Source: Mesorhabditis belari
Lineage: Eukaryota; Nematoda; Chromadorea; Rhabditida; Rhabditidae
Direction: 5' to 3'
Length of the DNA stretch: 64,000 nucleotides
NCBI GenBank assembly: GCA_958450365.1
Contig: CAUEEP010000727.1
Coordinates: forward strand, 1,927,501 to 1,991,500
Shown here: piece after piece, positions 1-11,661 of the stretch
Numbering within the stretch: position 1 is the first letter of the stretch
Layout of the letters: each line of letters begins with the position of its first letter
Program-made: the position numbers and the translations under genes
Notes under the pieces: generated by a model
What the model saw: only the letters and a program-made list of their open reading frames with translations
Databases searched by the model: none
What the model was told of the DNA's origin: nothing

Positions 1-361
1 GAAAAGCAAGAAGACCAAAGGATCGGCGCGCTCCACTCGGGCTGGACTCGTGTTCCCCGTCGGACGCCTCCATCGGATCCTCCGGAAGGGCAACTACGCT
101 CAACGTATCGGCGCCGGAGCACCAGTCTATATAGCGGCTGTGCTCGAATACCTCACGGCCGAAGTGCTCGAGTTGGCCGGAAACGCTGCCCGAGACAACA
201 AGAAGTCGAGGATCAACCCACGTCACCTCCAATTGGCCGTCCGCAACGATGAGGAGCTGAACAAACTTCTTACCGGAGTCACCATCTCCGAAGGAGGCGT
301 GCTGCCCAGCATCCAAGCCGTACTTCTTCCCAAGAAAACCGTTGCTGAGAAAGCTGAGTAA
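1..361 (+). CDS. Histone H2A, 5' end cut by window
   Basis: Core histone that pairs with H2B in the nucleosome. Reading from base 2 gives the H2A tail, then the family signatures [48 protein letters not shown] and [16 protein letters not shown], ending [13 protein letters not shown] and TAA at 359-361. Only about the first ten residues are missing. The GTG at 50 is an internal valine, not a start. There is no intron, and a histone stem-loop follows 37 nt after the stop, both as expected for a replication-dependent histone gene. It belongs to the same cluster as the H4/H3 pair at 2.4-3.4 kb. Confidence 0.97.
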   Translation, partial: KSKKTKGSARSTRAGLVFPVGRLHRILRKGNYAQRIGAGAPVYIAAVLEYLTAEVLELAGNAARDNKKSRINPRHLQLAVRNDEELNKLLTGVTISEGGVLPSIQAVLLPKKTVAEKAE

Positions 362-398
362 ACGCTAATCGAGTTTTCAACTAAACCCCCAACCCAAC

Positions 399-414
399 GG
401 CCCTCTTTAGGGCC
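399..414 (+). terminator. Histone mRNA 3' stem-loop (H2A)
   Basis: GGCCCTCTTTAGGGCC forms a 6-bp stem with a 4-nt loop, flanked by CAAC and ACAAA. This is the metazoan replication-dependent histone 3' element bound by stem-loop binding protein, which directs 3' cleavage without a poly(A) tail. Confidence 0.95.
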
Positions 415-420
415 ACAAAT

Positions 421-1089
421 TATTATTTTTTAAATGTTAAAGTGGTTGACGTTGAATTTAAAGTTATTGGACGAGAGGCCAAGATTTGTTTCGGGACTAA
501 TTACGCTAATTTCCGCCATTTTATTTGCTCAACTGGGTCTTTTGATCATAACCACTTAGAAGAAAGTTATGGCAAGTTGCGCAAATTAGCCTACCCCGTC
601 TTTCGAATGGCGGTTCCCTTAAAAAGCCTTCCTCCATTTCTCATTTCTACTTTGACAATTTGCATTCGTAAATGTTTTTAATTTTTAGATCCGAAATCCT
701 TCGAAATGCGGCTCATTCTTCATCTATTTTGTTCGACAATCGCCCGTTCTTTGAGATTTCTTCCGAATTGTAAGTTTTTTTACATCTCTTCTTCTAATAA
801 ATAAATTGATTACTGGTTTAATTTAAAACGTTTGCACCAGCTTTATCAACTTAAAATTGTTACCTGATTGTAGCATCTGTTAGATTTCGAAGCCATTTTG
901 TTCTAAATTGACTAGTCTGCTTAGAATCACCTTCATTTTAAATTGGTCGCGACATAGGAAAGTCGTCAATGCGTTTGTTGATATCTTGAGGGTGCATGCA
1001 TTTTTTTTGCGGTGTAAAGAGCATTGAAGTTTTTTTCGTTTCAAACTGCAATATAATCTTTCTAGATTGATTTACATTCTTTTGTTTAG
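421..1089. other. Gene-poor spacer with MITE fragment
   Basis: No convincing gene. About 541-596 matches one arm of the TIR element at 6249-6624: both read AGAAGAAAGTTATGG, then AGTTGCGCAAA, and end in TTAGCCTACC. It is a decayed partial copy. An open stretch at 704-770 has splice-like borders but could not be joined in frame to the next gene, whose own start is explained by a trans-splice acceptor at 1088-1089. Confidence 0.5.
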
Positions 1090-1103
1090 GAGACAAAGGA
1101 CCG

Positions 1104-1803
1104 ATGTACGAGTTCGTAGAGCCGCAACAACAACCATCACCACCCGCCGCACCCAACGCCGAGCCTTCACCGCCACCACCACCAGCGTTAGTTGATTTGT
1201 TTTCATATATAAAAGATACAACACGAGGATGTTGAGGAATGATGATGCGGCATGGGACTTGTCGCTTAACTCTGATGCTCCACCACGAAATAGCAACATC
1301 GAGCCAAAGAAGCCATCGGTGTGAGTTTTTTTAGGATTCATTAAACTGCCTGGATTGACAATTCATTTCTTGTTTAGGAAACATGGTCGAAGCAAAGCAA
1401 AGCGAGAGCGAGCTCCAATTTATCAACGATGGAGGATCCAGTTGTTGCGCCACCGCGATGGACAAAGTGAAGCATTATATCAATTTTTTTTTATGATTCA
1501 CTCTTTATTAAAACTCATTAATCGTCTAGAGCATGCGAAATCACTTTCTGGGTGCTCATCGTGTATTTGGGATTGGCGATTTTGGTTCTCTGCGGTGGGT
1601 GTTTTTGTTTTCGCTTTAAATGCCAACCTTTTTGTTAAGGCCAAATAAAAGGCATTGGTAAGACAAAGTGAAGCATTTTATCAATTTTTTAACCTGGTAA
1701 ATAATTTATTTTAGATAAAATTAGCTCATGATAATCTTTTTGCATTTCAGTGATTGCCCTGGTTTCAATCGTCGTGCCGATCGTCCTGACCGTCATCATC
1801 TAA
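1104..1803 (+). CDS. Small proline-rich C-tail membrane protein, unrecognised
   Basis: Five exons join with matching phase: 1104-1186, 1228-1318, 1378-1466, 1530-1594, 1751-1803, giving 126 aa. It starts MYEFVEPQQQPSPP, has a run of prolines, a polar middle (residues about 30-85), and ends in an almost uninterrupted hydrophobic stretch from FWVLIVYLGLAILVL to the last residues VVPIVLTVII, long enough for one or two membrane helices right at the C terminus. The ATG lies 14 nt after TTTTGTTTAG, a typical nematode trans-splice acceptor. AATAAA is at 1880-1885. I do not recognise the family. It resembles tail-anchored proteins in layout only. The exon model rests on phase and splice motifs, and the 41-nt first intron is short but acceptable for this phylum. 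Confidence 0.6.
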
Positions 1804-2379
1804 TCTCCGACTGACCAACAAATTTGTAAAAGATTATAAAAAGTGTTTTTAAGTTTTCTCTTTCTCGCTAAACGTTGTGAATAAAACTCTTGAATGGTTT
1901 TTTTTGTCGTACTTTTGATAATTTTTATGAATTGTTTTTATGGAATGCCATACAAAAACGAAAAACCTTATTGCATACGTAGCAGATTTGCCTTTCCAGC
2001 AGATAAAACGGCTCAACTGTACGTTTTTGCAAGAACTACACTTGAGTTAGCTCGTTTAGAGGAATTTTGATATTGCGTTGTACATGGTCAACTTGACCTT
2101 ATTGGTATCAAAACCGATGGAACCGACCAATTCTTACAAAGTGATAGAACTTTCAACAGGTTTTAATTCCATAGAAAATCCGATATGATCGAATCAACCG
2201 TAAGAATTTCTTGGTTTTCGTTTAGCAAGACCAGAAGTCCGTTAGAAAATTTTATATCGAGAGATCATTTGTGGCCCCTAAAGTTTTCAGTTTTCGTTTA
2301 AAACAGTGAAGTCCGTTGGAATATTATTCTAACGTTACATGATAAGATTGAAGAATACATTTTAACAAGATCATTTTGT
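1804..2379. other. Spacer, no gene seen
   Basis: Apart from the AATAAA poly(A) signal at 1880-1885 for the upstream gene, this AT-rich stretch has only short unconvincing ORFs before the H4 3' stem-loop. Confidence 0.6.
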
Positions 2380-2395
2380 GGCCCTAAAGAGGGCC
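2380..2395 (-). terminator. Histone mRNA 3' stem-loop (H4)
   Basis: On the minus strand the sequence reads GGCCCTCTTTAGGGCC followed by ACAAA, 41 nt past the H4 stop. It is the same element as at 399-414 and 3417-3432. Confidence 0.95.
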
Positions 2396-2436
2396 GTTGG
2401 GTTGGGGGTTTTAGCTGTTCTCATAGTTTAATCGAA

Positions 2437-2963
<527 letters not shown>

Positions 2964-3381
2964 ATGGCTCGCACTATACAAACACTAGCCGGTTGGAGAC
3001 GCTCTGGGGGCAAAGCTCCCCGCAAGGACCTCGCCACAAAAGCCGCTCGTAAATCGGCCTCCGGCGACTGGAGGAGTCAAGAAGCCACGTCGCTACCGGC
3101 CAGGAACAGTCGCACTCCGGGAAATCCGCCGTTACCAAAAACCGACGGAACTTCTCATCCGCAAACTTCCTTTCCAAAGGCTCGTCAGGGAGATTGCTCA
3201 GGACTTCAAGATCGACCTCCGCTTCCAATCATCGGCTGTGATGGCTCTCCAAGAAGCTTCTGAGTCCTACCTCGTCGGCCTCTTTGAGGACACCAACTTG
3301 TGTGCAATTCACGCTAAGCGCGTCACCGTCATGCCTAAGGACATTCAACTCGCTCGGCGCATCCGTGGAGAGCGTGCCTAA
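2964..3381 (+). pseudogene. Histone H3, frameshifted with damaged tail
   Basis: The body is clear H3: [75 protein letters not shown] and RIRGERA, stop 3379-3381. It is the replication-dependent type (SAVMALQEA). Two defects: (1) the span is 418 nt, and the frame shifts by +1 near 3060-3072, where KSA is followed by one extra base before GGVKK, so the N-terminal frame runs out of H3 and hits a stop at 3261-3263. (2) The tail reads [21 protein letters not shown], so K4 is replaced by I and the ARKST segment with K9 and S10 is replaced by a seven-residue unrelated stretch. Promoter and 3' stem-loop look intact. Either a recent pseudogene or sequence error; two independent defects favour a pseudogene. 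Confidence 0.85.
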
Positions 3382-3416
3382 ACGCTGAAACGTTTCCAAC
3401 AGAACCCCAACCAAAC

Positions 3417-3432
3417 GGCCCTCTTTAGGGCC
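3417..3432 (+). terminator. Histone mRNA 3' stem-loop (H3)
   Basis: GGCCCTCTTTAGGGCC preceded by CCAAAC and followed by ACAAA, 35 nt after the H3 stop. Intact although the H3 frame is broken. Confidence 0.93.
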
Positions 3433-4810
3433 ACAAAGGTCTTGAAACTAAAAACTCAGCGAGGACAGATGAAAACTTGAGAAATTTTCCAAAGTTGAGC
3501 AGAATTTCTATGCAAAGCTTAAAACGCCATTTTACACTCAAAACTTTGTCAGAAACCAACCTTTGTTTCCTTGTCGAAAATCTTGCTAAATCATTTCATT
3601 GTGTAGATGAAAATATAAATAATCAAAAAAAAATTTGTTAAATGAAAAATTTCGGCCCAGGCGCTGTGCTGCGCTCCAGATAGGAGCCAAAGTTAGTTCC
3701 ACAAAAATTTAATGACTGTGAGGCGAGAAGTCGGCTCAAGCCTCAATTTTTGGCTCACAGGAGCAACCTCGACTCACTTTTAGCCACTTTAAGCGGTTCT
3801 TGGAGCTTGGTGAAAGCGAATTTCTTGAAAACCTAGACTTAAATCTGGTTTAGTTTTTCAAAGATCAAAGATTTTGTGGCTCTCATACGCCGAAACGTGC
3901 TAAAGGCGTGAGTTCGCATTTTCGCGAAAAAGGAGAATTCGGCAAAGAGCCCTTGATCAGTTTGGAGAAAGGGGGGAAGAGAGGAAGAGAGGAAAAACAA
4001 GACCTCTTGTGTTTGGGAATCGGGCAGAGACAAAACAGTTCACTCCTAAACATTTTCTTTGCTGTCATTGCTATGTCATTTCTAAATCACAAATAAATAC
4101 CGCATCTTCTTACCGTAATCCCTGTTCCGTGAGAGTTATCGTAATATTTTTTCGAGATTTATCGTAATTCCTGTTTCAAGATTTTGAACGTTCAAAAAAA
4201 AGCCAGAACCCAAACAAATCTCGGGCTTTAATCTGCTTTCACTCGGATTTCTTCTGACTTTTGAATTTTGCCTAACCCTGACCATTCCTTCAAATTCCAG
4301 TTCAAAGTCAATCCACTCGCCTCCATCTCATTTCCATTTGTCCACAGTCAGACCAAAGTCAACCATCTGATTTCCATTTGTCTTGTCGTCCTTTCCAATC
4401 TCATCACCTCTTTCAATTCCCCTCTCCAGATGACATTGTTGACTCTTGTCCTCCCAATTGAATCGTGTTTGTGTGATCTAATCTGAGAAAAAGACTGATT
4501 GTTCACCCAATTCTCTCTTTTTTTTCCTTTTCCTTTTTCTCAAACAAGCGCATGCTTGTCTCCTCAGAGAACAGATCTGCAGATTTGTCTCTTTTGGTAA
4601 AAAAAAGGAAACCAGCTTCATTTCAATTTCAATTGCTTTCATCTTCTTTTCACAAAACACCCTTTATCTATCACTCATTTCTTTTTGATATTACCTTTAA
4701 TTAGATTTGTAAACTGTTTTTTAACTTTTAACCTTACTAATTGTTTTTTTTGTTATTTTTATGATGAATGGATTTTCAAAAGTTTACTATAGAAGCTATG
4801 GTGATCATTG

Positions 4811-4903
4811 TAAAGTAGATTTTAGTAAAGTAAAGTAGATTTTAGTAAAGTAAAGTAGATTTTAGTAAAGTAAAGTAGATTTTACTAAAGTAAAGTAGAT
4901 TTC
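4811..4903. repeat. 20-bp tandem repeat
   Basis: About 4.7 head-to-tail copies of TAAAGTAGATTTTAGTAAAG; the fourth copy differs by one base (TTTACTAAAG). Confidence 0.95.
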
Positions 4904-5866
4904 ACATTTAACAATCATAACAATTGTAACATCTAGACATGGAAACGAGAGTCACTTTCTTTATTTTAATAAACAAATTTTCATTTTTAAACTGAGAAAC
5001 TCCTTTCGAATTGACGTTTTAGAAAATAAAAGCTAAAAGAAAAATGACTCTAGTTGCAGCCTGGATGCGAAAGAATATTTTTAGATTGATAAGAATAAGT
5101 GGAAAAGGTGGAAAAGGTGGAAAAGTGGATGTTGGATTGAGAAAAAAAAGGCAATCCCAATACAGTACTGATAACTATATGTTAAATTGATAAATTTTCT
5201 CCCAATTTCATCCCATTTTTTATCGCTTTTCAATGATTCTCTTGAAAAAGTGACCTTGAAAAAATCGACGCGCGGAAAGCGAATCCAGAAATGGATTGCG
5301 AGGGGAAATGAAAAAAAGGAGAGAATTGTTGTTTTCGAAAAAGAGACGAGTAAATTTTCTATCAATTCTTTTCTTTTCTTTTTTTTTCTTTTCTTTTTCT
5401 TTTCTTTTCCATTCACTGAATCATTTTCACTTTTTTTTGAGGAAGATTATTTTTGCTTAAACCGACAACAAATCATTTCTTGACCTTAAAGATTCAAAGA
5501 AACATATCAATCTTCACAAACTTCTTGATCTCAAACCTTTTGAAATATCTCTTGGATCTTGAATCAATCTATAAAGATCTTTACATCAAGATTGAACTCT
5601 TTCTTTTACTTTCACTTTTACTAACCACGTAGAGATTTTAATAAATTTTTACGAAAAACACGGTTTTCTCTCGAATTTGCTTGTAAATGAACCGAAATTG
5701 ACTTAAAAAGATCGGAAATTGAACAATAAACACTTTTTATTTAGAGAAAAGTGTTCCACTTTTTTTGAGTGTTCAACTTTTTACACTTAAACTTTACTTT
5801 CATCGATCGATCAATCAAAGCAATCAATCGATAACCACAAATTTCTTGCTTTCAAAGCGTAATGTC

Positions 5867-5920
5867 AGTATTGTTGAGGGTTGAACAAGAAACACTTCTT
5901 GTTCAACCCTCAACAATACT
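5867..5920. repeat. Perfect 24-bp hairpin
   Basis: AGTATTGTTGAGGGTTG... at 5867-5890 is repeated as an exact inverted copy at 5897-5920, with a 6-nt loop AACACT. There is no bulge, so this is unlike a typical animal pre-miRNA and more like a young foldback or small-RNA source. Confidence 0.9.
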
Positions 5921-6248
5921 TGTTATCAACTAATATTATAAAGAATATTAGCTCAATATCACCTTATGTTCTCTTGATAGAAGACTTAAACAGTTGAGGT
6001 TTTTGGGCTTTGAAAAGCTGCATCCATATAATGCCACTTAAAATAATTGATTTGAAAGGCTAATTTTCTCTTTCGAAAATCGAATCGAATCCATCGAATT
6101 CAATATTAGATTTTATTTGATTTAAAGCATTCAATTTCAACCCCGAAAAGAGAAAAGGTTAATTGAAACCTGAAAAACTTCAGCTTACCATTAGCAATAT
6201 ATTTCGTATTCATAGTTTTTATAAGTTACCTAAACTTTCGCTAAAAAT

Positions 6249-6624
6249 GAGGTAGGCTAATTTCTGCAACTGGGTCCTTTGCGCAACTCGCCATAACTTT
6301 CTTCTAAGCGCACCAATCTTTATGATTTTGGTGCCATTTTGTTGCACTTATTGAGATCTACAAAATGGCACTAAAATCATAAAGATTGGTCCATTTAGAA
6401 GAAAGTTATGGGGAGTTGCGCAAAGGACCCAGTTACGCAAAGGATCCAGTTGCGCAAATGACCCAGTTACGCAAAGGACCCAGTGACGCAAAGGACCCAG
6501 TTACGCAAAGGATCCAGTTGCGCAAAGTGACCCAGTTACGCAAAGGACCCAGTGAGGCAAAGGACCCAGTTACGCAAAGGATCCAGTTGCGCAAAAAAAA
6601 AATTGCGAAAATTTAGCCTACCTC
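6249..6624. mobile_element. Non-autonomous TIR element (hAT-like MITE) with internal satellite
   Basis: The ends are exact 12-bp inverted repeats GAGGTAGGCTAA (6249-6260 and 6613-6624). The element is flanked by an exact 8-bp direct duplication CTAAAAAT (6241-6248 and 6625-6632), which fits the hAT target pattern nTnnnnAn. Inside, about 60-bp arms (6268-6330 and 6359-6425) fold back on each other, and the right side holds a short tandem array of CAGTTACGCAAAGGACC-type units (about 6411-6597). The ORF across the array is only a repeat translation. There is no transposase, so mobilisation must have been in trans. Confidence 0.85.
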
Positions 6625-7576
6625 CTAAAAATCTTAACTTTTAAAGGATTCTTCAATGGATTTAAAGGATTCAAAATTTAGTTTAGAGTTTAAGGCTCAA
6701 AATTTGTAAACCTTAGACATCTGCTTTTAAAATAAAAAAAAAGAGCCTTTTGCTGTTCTTGAGTCAAGAATACGGGAGGCGAAGTTGAACTGTCATAATT
6801 CTGTCGACTTTTATAGTTATAAATAAAATTTTATCCCTATTTTTTTGCAATCAACTAATAATATTAGTTGAATATCGAAAAAGTTGAAAATGAAGGTGCC
6901 CGCCTCAAAATAAACATTTCCCTGTTTTCATTTTCATTTTTTAAATGATTATCACAAAAACTCGTAAAAATTCCCCACCTTTTCACCCCAATATTTTGAT
7001 CTCTTTTTTTTTAGCCAATCAGTGACCAAAATGTTTGCCTGAAAGTGGGAAAGAGAAGAAAATGAGCAAAACATTTCAAAATTGAATACCAAAGCAATTC
7101 CATTATCGTTTTTGCCAAAAAGCAACAACCTACCAGTGTGGACTAGTCTATTTTTGATTATTTTAGAAAAATGTTCATGGAGAAATTTAAGTTGAATCCC
7201 AGATCGGAAGAAAATATTAAAAAGTTTTCGAAAAGATCGAGATTAACATGTGAAAGTGCGACGAGGCTTTCTCTCCACAATTCCTCGCTAACTGTCACAC
7301 TTTTAAAGATCTTTTTTCTCATTTTTAGCTGATCTGGAACGCATTCTAGGTTTCTAAAGAAAAAATAAATTCAGAAAATCTTTTTTTGCATTCTCTCCTT
7401 CTTTTTCGGGTTTTCAATTTTTTTGCATTTCACAAAATGTTTTCTCTTTTGAATATAATTTCCAAACTGTTCTTTAGAGATTTTCTTCCAGATTTTCCTC
7501 CAGATCTTCCTCCAGATTTTCCTCCAGATTTTTCTCTTATTCATTTAATGCCTAATCAGACTATAATTTCAAAAAA

Positions 7577-10513
7577 ATGAGCGCCAACACGAGAACGAAT
7601 TGCTTTTACAATCTCAGCACCGAGGAGAGACTCAACTATTTCGAGGTTTGTGGCTGAATATCTATTGGAATATCTACCATATTTTTAAGAGTTTTGTTTT
7701 ATACGTTTATTACAATGTTTTCCCTGCAATCACTTTCCTATTCTCTCCGATTTCAGCATGAAAGCGAAGCCCAAGTCAACCGAATGTTCCTCGTTTTTCA
7801 CGGTTATATGATCGGCCCGTTGGCTATTCTTGCGATCATTTTCTCAGTGATATTTATTGGTAATACTGGATAAGGAATTGTTAACTGAGCACTATGAAGC
7901 TATTCATTTGCCCGTGTCAATAGGCGTACAACGGAAAAACGAGATTTTCCCAGTACAGCGGGTATTTTTTCAGAATTTCTGGCAACAAAGTGAAATTTTC
8001 GGTACTTTTCCAGTATCGGAGGGTTCTGCGCCAAGTTTCTGTTTTTCGCTGGAAAATAACTTTTATTTAATCTTCAAAATTATTGGTACAACCATGGAAA
8101 GAAACAAAACCGAAAACAACTGAAAAAGTAGCCGTCGAAGTGATCAAATCTCGTTTTCCCTTTTCCAATTGACACTCAGATCGACAAATGAGCAGGCTCA
8201 GTCTACTGTCTTGAGGCCTACGGCAGTTTGACAAAAAAATGTCATTCAGTGACGACATTCCGGGCGATTCGTCTCCGTCGTGTCTCCCGTAAACACTATG
8301 TTCTATTGTTGAATCGCGCAATCGGTGATCTCCTTGCCGGTTTGACAGCCACCATTTCAGCAATTGTCGCCATTTTCTTCTCCGATTTCAAGTAAGAACA
8401 GTTTTCCATTTAACAGTTTTTCCACAAGATACGTTTTCCATTTATACCATAGTCAAATAATTGAAAAGATTGAGTCTAGCAGAAGTTACTGTATCCCGTT
8501 TCTTTTTACCAGTTTCCCTACAGTAATTGTGGCTTAAATTTACGACAGAATCGATTCATATTTTCTAAAATGTGTCAATTTCTGAAAACTACTGTAAGCC
8601 AGGGTAGCTATGGATTCGAAAAGAAATCATTCCCTTTATCAGCCGTGACATCGCTTTCCTCTTCGAATCTTTCTTTTTCGCGGCTTTCTGGAGTGCGCTC
8701 GTTTCGTACACAAGTCTTTCCGTCTTAAAGGTTTGTCAATACTTTAAACTTTAAAGTCAAACTTGAGAACTTGTACTTTGCTAGATCTCTTTTTCTGGCA
8801 CGGGCCCCGGGCCCAAATTTCACTCATTTCAAGGGTCTAGAGGTGTTCGCAAATTAGCGTATCCTCTAAAGAAACCTCAACATTGCACATCTTATCGTAA
8901 CCTATTCCGATTTTTTTTTTCAGTTATACGCCGTTTGGCAACCGCTTTCCTATCGAAACACGTTCACTTTCGATAAATGTATCTACATCATTGTTACCAG
9001 GTTTCGAAAAATTGCTTTTATTATTTAAAATCTGATAAATCTGAAGTTGGATCGCTTTCGTGGTGATTTCCGGGATGACGATGGGCGTCACGGCACTCGT
9101 TCGTGTTCAATGGATGTCCGAGTGGTCGGGGTGAGGAAGGGGATACTTACTGGATACTTTCCGTACTCATACAACACATTTCAAGTAAACACAGTGCCCA
9201 ACATAGCGATACTATAAATCTCGAACGTAGCTTGTAAAAGAAAAACCTGAATATCCTAAGGTGTGTAAAGCTGAGGTAACTCGAGGAAATCCCAACATTT
9301 TTTTGCCCATTTTTTGCCCAATCAATAGCTCTTGTTTTATTCTAGGCTAAAACTATATCCTCTAGCAATTCTGAAGCCTGAATTGCCTAAATTCGTTTCT
9401 TGAAGAAAGAAATATTGATTTTTGAAGAATAGGACGTTGTAGAAGTTGTAGACAAGTTAAAATAACCAAAAAGTCTAAGAAAATGATGTGTAAAGATTTT
9501 TTAGATGCAAAGCCGAAACGTGTCTCCGACTAATGTATCGATCTCGTAACACATTCACCTGTTTTGTCTACTTTTTCACCATTGTCGTTTTCCTCATTAC
9601 TGGTAGTTGTTTTTTGGTTTTTTCAAAACCCAAAATTTGTAGTGGGTCTTTTGAAGAAAGCGGAACGGAATGCAATGTTCGACGCGAGACGAGAATCCCG
9701 ATCATCGCAAGGAGGGAGGATGGGAAGAACGAGGTGGGAGGGGATTGAAATCAACAGGAGAAAATGATATAAAATTGAGTGTTTTCTAAAAGGTAACAAC
9801 TTCCCTTTTTTGTCTGCTTTATCTTCTTTTGATATTTGTCGTTATCCTTTGTAAACCTCACAAAAACAGGCCAAAAATAGAGAGATCGAATAACAAGGAT
9901 GGGACTACTGTAGGGATCCAAAAGTTGACTCGTTTTAGAAAACGTATTAACCGCATGGTACGCTCTAGTTTTGATAGGTAAACTCATCTTCAATTTCAGA
10001 TTTCCCCTGTGGAAATTGGCGCTGAACGTGAGCACTTTCGCTATTCTACAAGCTCCCCATGTTGTTTGGTTTGTTTTAACTTCAACTTTTCAGTCAAAAT
10101 CGTTTCTAGGAGTCTCTACTTACTCAGCTCAAATCAATGTCATTTCCAAATTTACTACGCCGAAAGCATGGGGACATTGGGTGAGTGAACGAGAAGGAAA
10201 AATAACAACAAGATTTTCAGCTTTTGTGCGAGCATCGATCATGCTGAGAATTATCCTGGGTTAATTTGATTTTCTAAATTTCAAATTTCAAATTAATTTT
10301 CAGATCCGATTGTCTCGTTTATCACGGACTACCAGGTAAAACTCATGAAAATTTAGCAAAACTCAACTATTACAGGTTCGAAAGCTTTTCCTTGACTGGA
10401 TCGGTGTTCCGCGTACATGGTTCTGCTATTCTTCCCGAATCCACGCAAGCAGTACTATTTCGACCGATTCCGGTAGAATAAAAATACGCAGGGAGAATTG
10501 CAAAAACTTTTAG
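7577..10513 (+). CDS. Seven-transmembrane receptor (rhodopsin-like GPCR, nematode type)
   Basis: Thirteen exons join with consistent phase: 7577-7645, 7757-7859, 8250-8391, 8643-8730, 8924-9000, 9047-9130, 9505-9602, 9643-9733, 10000-10068, 10110-10180, 10221-10259, 10304-10335, 10376-10513; 366 aa. Helices in order: GYMIGPLAILAIIFSVIFI (TM1), then a basic loop RLRRVSRKHYVLL, NRAIGDLLAGLTATISAIVA (TM2), FFFAAFWSALVSYTSLSVL (TM3), WQPLSYR on the cytoplasmic side (DRY-region position), IAFVVISGMTMGVTALVRV (TM4), FVYFFTIVVFLIT (TM5), a basic third loop KKAERNAMFDARRESRSS, ALNVSTFAILQAPHVVWSLY (TM6), and IILDPIVSFITDYQ (TM7, DPxxxF at the NPxxY place). Probably a chemosensory or neuropeptide receptor of the plasma membrane; ligand and subfamily cannot be told. 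It is convergent with the alkyltransferase gene 249 bp away. Confidence 0.82.
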
Positions 10514-10762
10514 AATCCAACAAAAGAAAGTCCACGCAACCATCAATGGTCGAATGATCCTTTGAACAACTTTAATCTCTTTAGAATTTACGGTGCTAAT
10601 TTCTTTTGGTTTTTATTCTTTGCACATTGATCTCATTCCGGTGCTTTTTTTCGGTTAACAACTTTTATTGGACATTTATTTGATTTAAAGTGAAAAGAAA
10701 CTATGAGATCTAATCTGGGGACGTGCAGGGTGTACTTGTACAAGACAAAGTAAAAAATAAAC

Positions 10763-11661
10763 TCAACAGTAATTTTTGAGGTTTTCTTTTTGTGCAGCAT
10801 TTCGTTCTGCCTCAAGAAGCCGCTGTTTCATAGAGATTCCAAGAGGGCAACTAAAAAAATGGGTAAAGAAAAAATGGAAATAGAACAGAAATTATCTTTG
10901 TAAATTAGGTAATTTTTTTTAAAACCGAAGATTAAATCACCTATAGCCACCGAGTTTTCCGTTTGATGCAACTACTCGATGACAGGGAACAAGAATAGCG
11001 ATTCGATTGCGACCACACGCATTTGCCACTGCTCGCACTGCTTTTGGTCGTCCGATTCGTTTAGCCAACTATAAATCGGCACGGTTAACAAGGTTTTTAA
11101 TTTAACGAAATTAAGAAGTCAAGCAGCTGCAAGAAATCATCTTAGTTTTTATGTTTTTATTAGTTAATTGTTAGTTAATTGTTATGTTTTTATTAGTTAA
11201 TTTAATCAAGAAGCTTGAGAAACTATCCAACAAAAATCCAACCAACTTCTGTATATGTAATTGTTGTTCCTATTGGAATGCGAATCAACTCGTTCCAGAC
11301 GTCTTTCTGGCAGTTGGTTCCTTCGAAGTAAAACGGGAAATTCGCCGTATCCCAGGCAAGTTTATCGATGGCAGAAGCTACCTAAAAGCTTTCTTTTCAA
11401 AAATATGTCTAAATCAAAATGACCTGTCCAGCCAATTCTCCACAAAACTTCCCTTCTAAATCGTCGTCTTTGCCAACAAATTGCACCTCATGAAGTCCCT
11501 TCTCGCTTTCACCAACTCGAATCTAAAAAGATGAAGATTAAGCGTTAACTCCAGCCATATCAAGCGATCCAAATCCTTGTTTAACATTCAAAATAACTCA
11601 CTTTTCCAAAACGAGTGGATACAATGCTGACAATGACCTTTGTGGTATCTGTCATCTTCAT
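10763..11661 (-). CDS. O6-alkylguanine-DNA alkyltransferase (MGMT/AGT)
   Basis: A suicide DNA-repair protein: it moves the alkyl group from O6-alkylguanine to its own cysteine. Five exons in transcript order: 11661-11602, 11522-11424, 11381-11247, 11068-10941, 10850-10763; 169 aa, the usual size. Family features: GTNCQKDVWNELIRIPIGTT then YTE (helix-turn-helix region), GRPKAVRAVANACGRN (DNA-binding helix with the arginine finger), and PCHRVV with the acceptor cysteine at about residue 127, then GKLGGY and a leucine/basic helix at the C terminus. The ATG follows AAATTTAG, a likely trans-splice site. It lies downstream of the phosphatase gene on the same strand, 1.2 kb away. Whether it is agt-1 or agt-2 cannot be decided. 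Confidence 0.92.

Larger units (their letters stand above)
3433..7576. other. 4-kb gene-poor region rich in small repeats
   Basis: I see no gene with family signatures or a phase-consistent exon chain. It holds a 20-bp tandem repeat (4811-4903), T/C-rich tracts around 4510-4550 and 5370-5410, a perfect 24-bp hairpin (5867-5920) and a TIR element (6249-6624). Short ORFs at 3839-4096 and 5081-5483 are low-complexity readings of both strands. Confidence 0.6.

Noticed and set aside
2974..3414. Minus-strand ORFs over the H3 locus
   Set aside because: Shadows of the H3 sequence; no independent signature.
6386..6616. ORF with repeated AKDPVTQRIQLRK units
   Set aside because: Reads through the internal tandem array of the TIR element.
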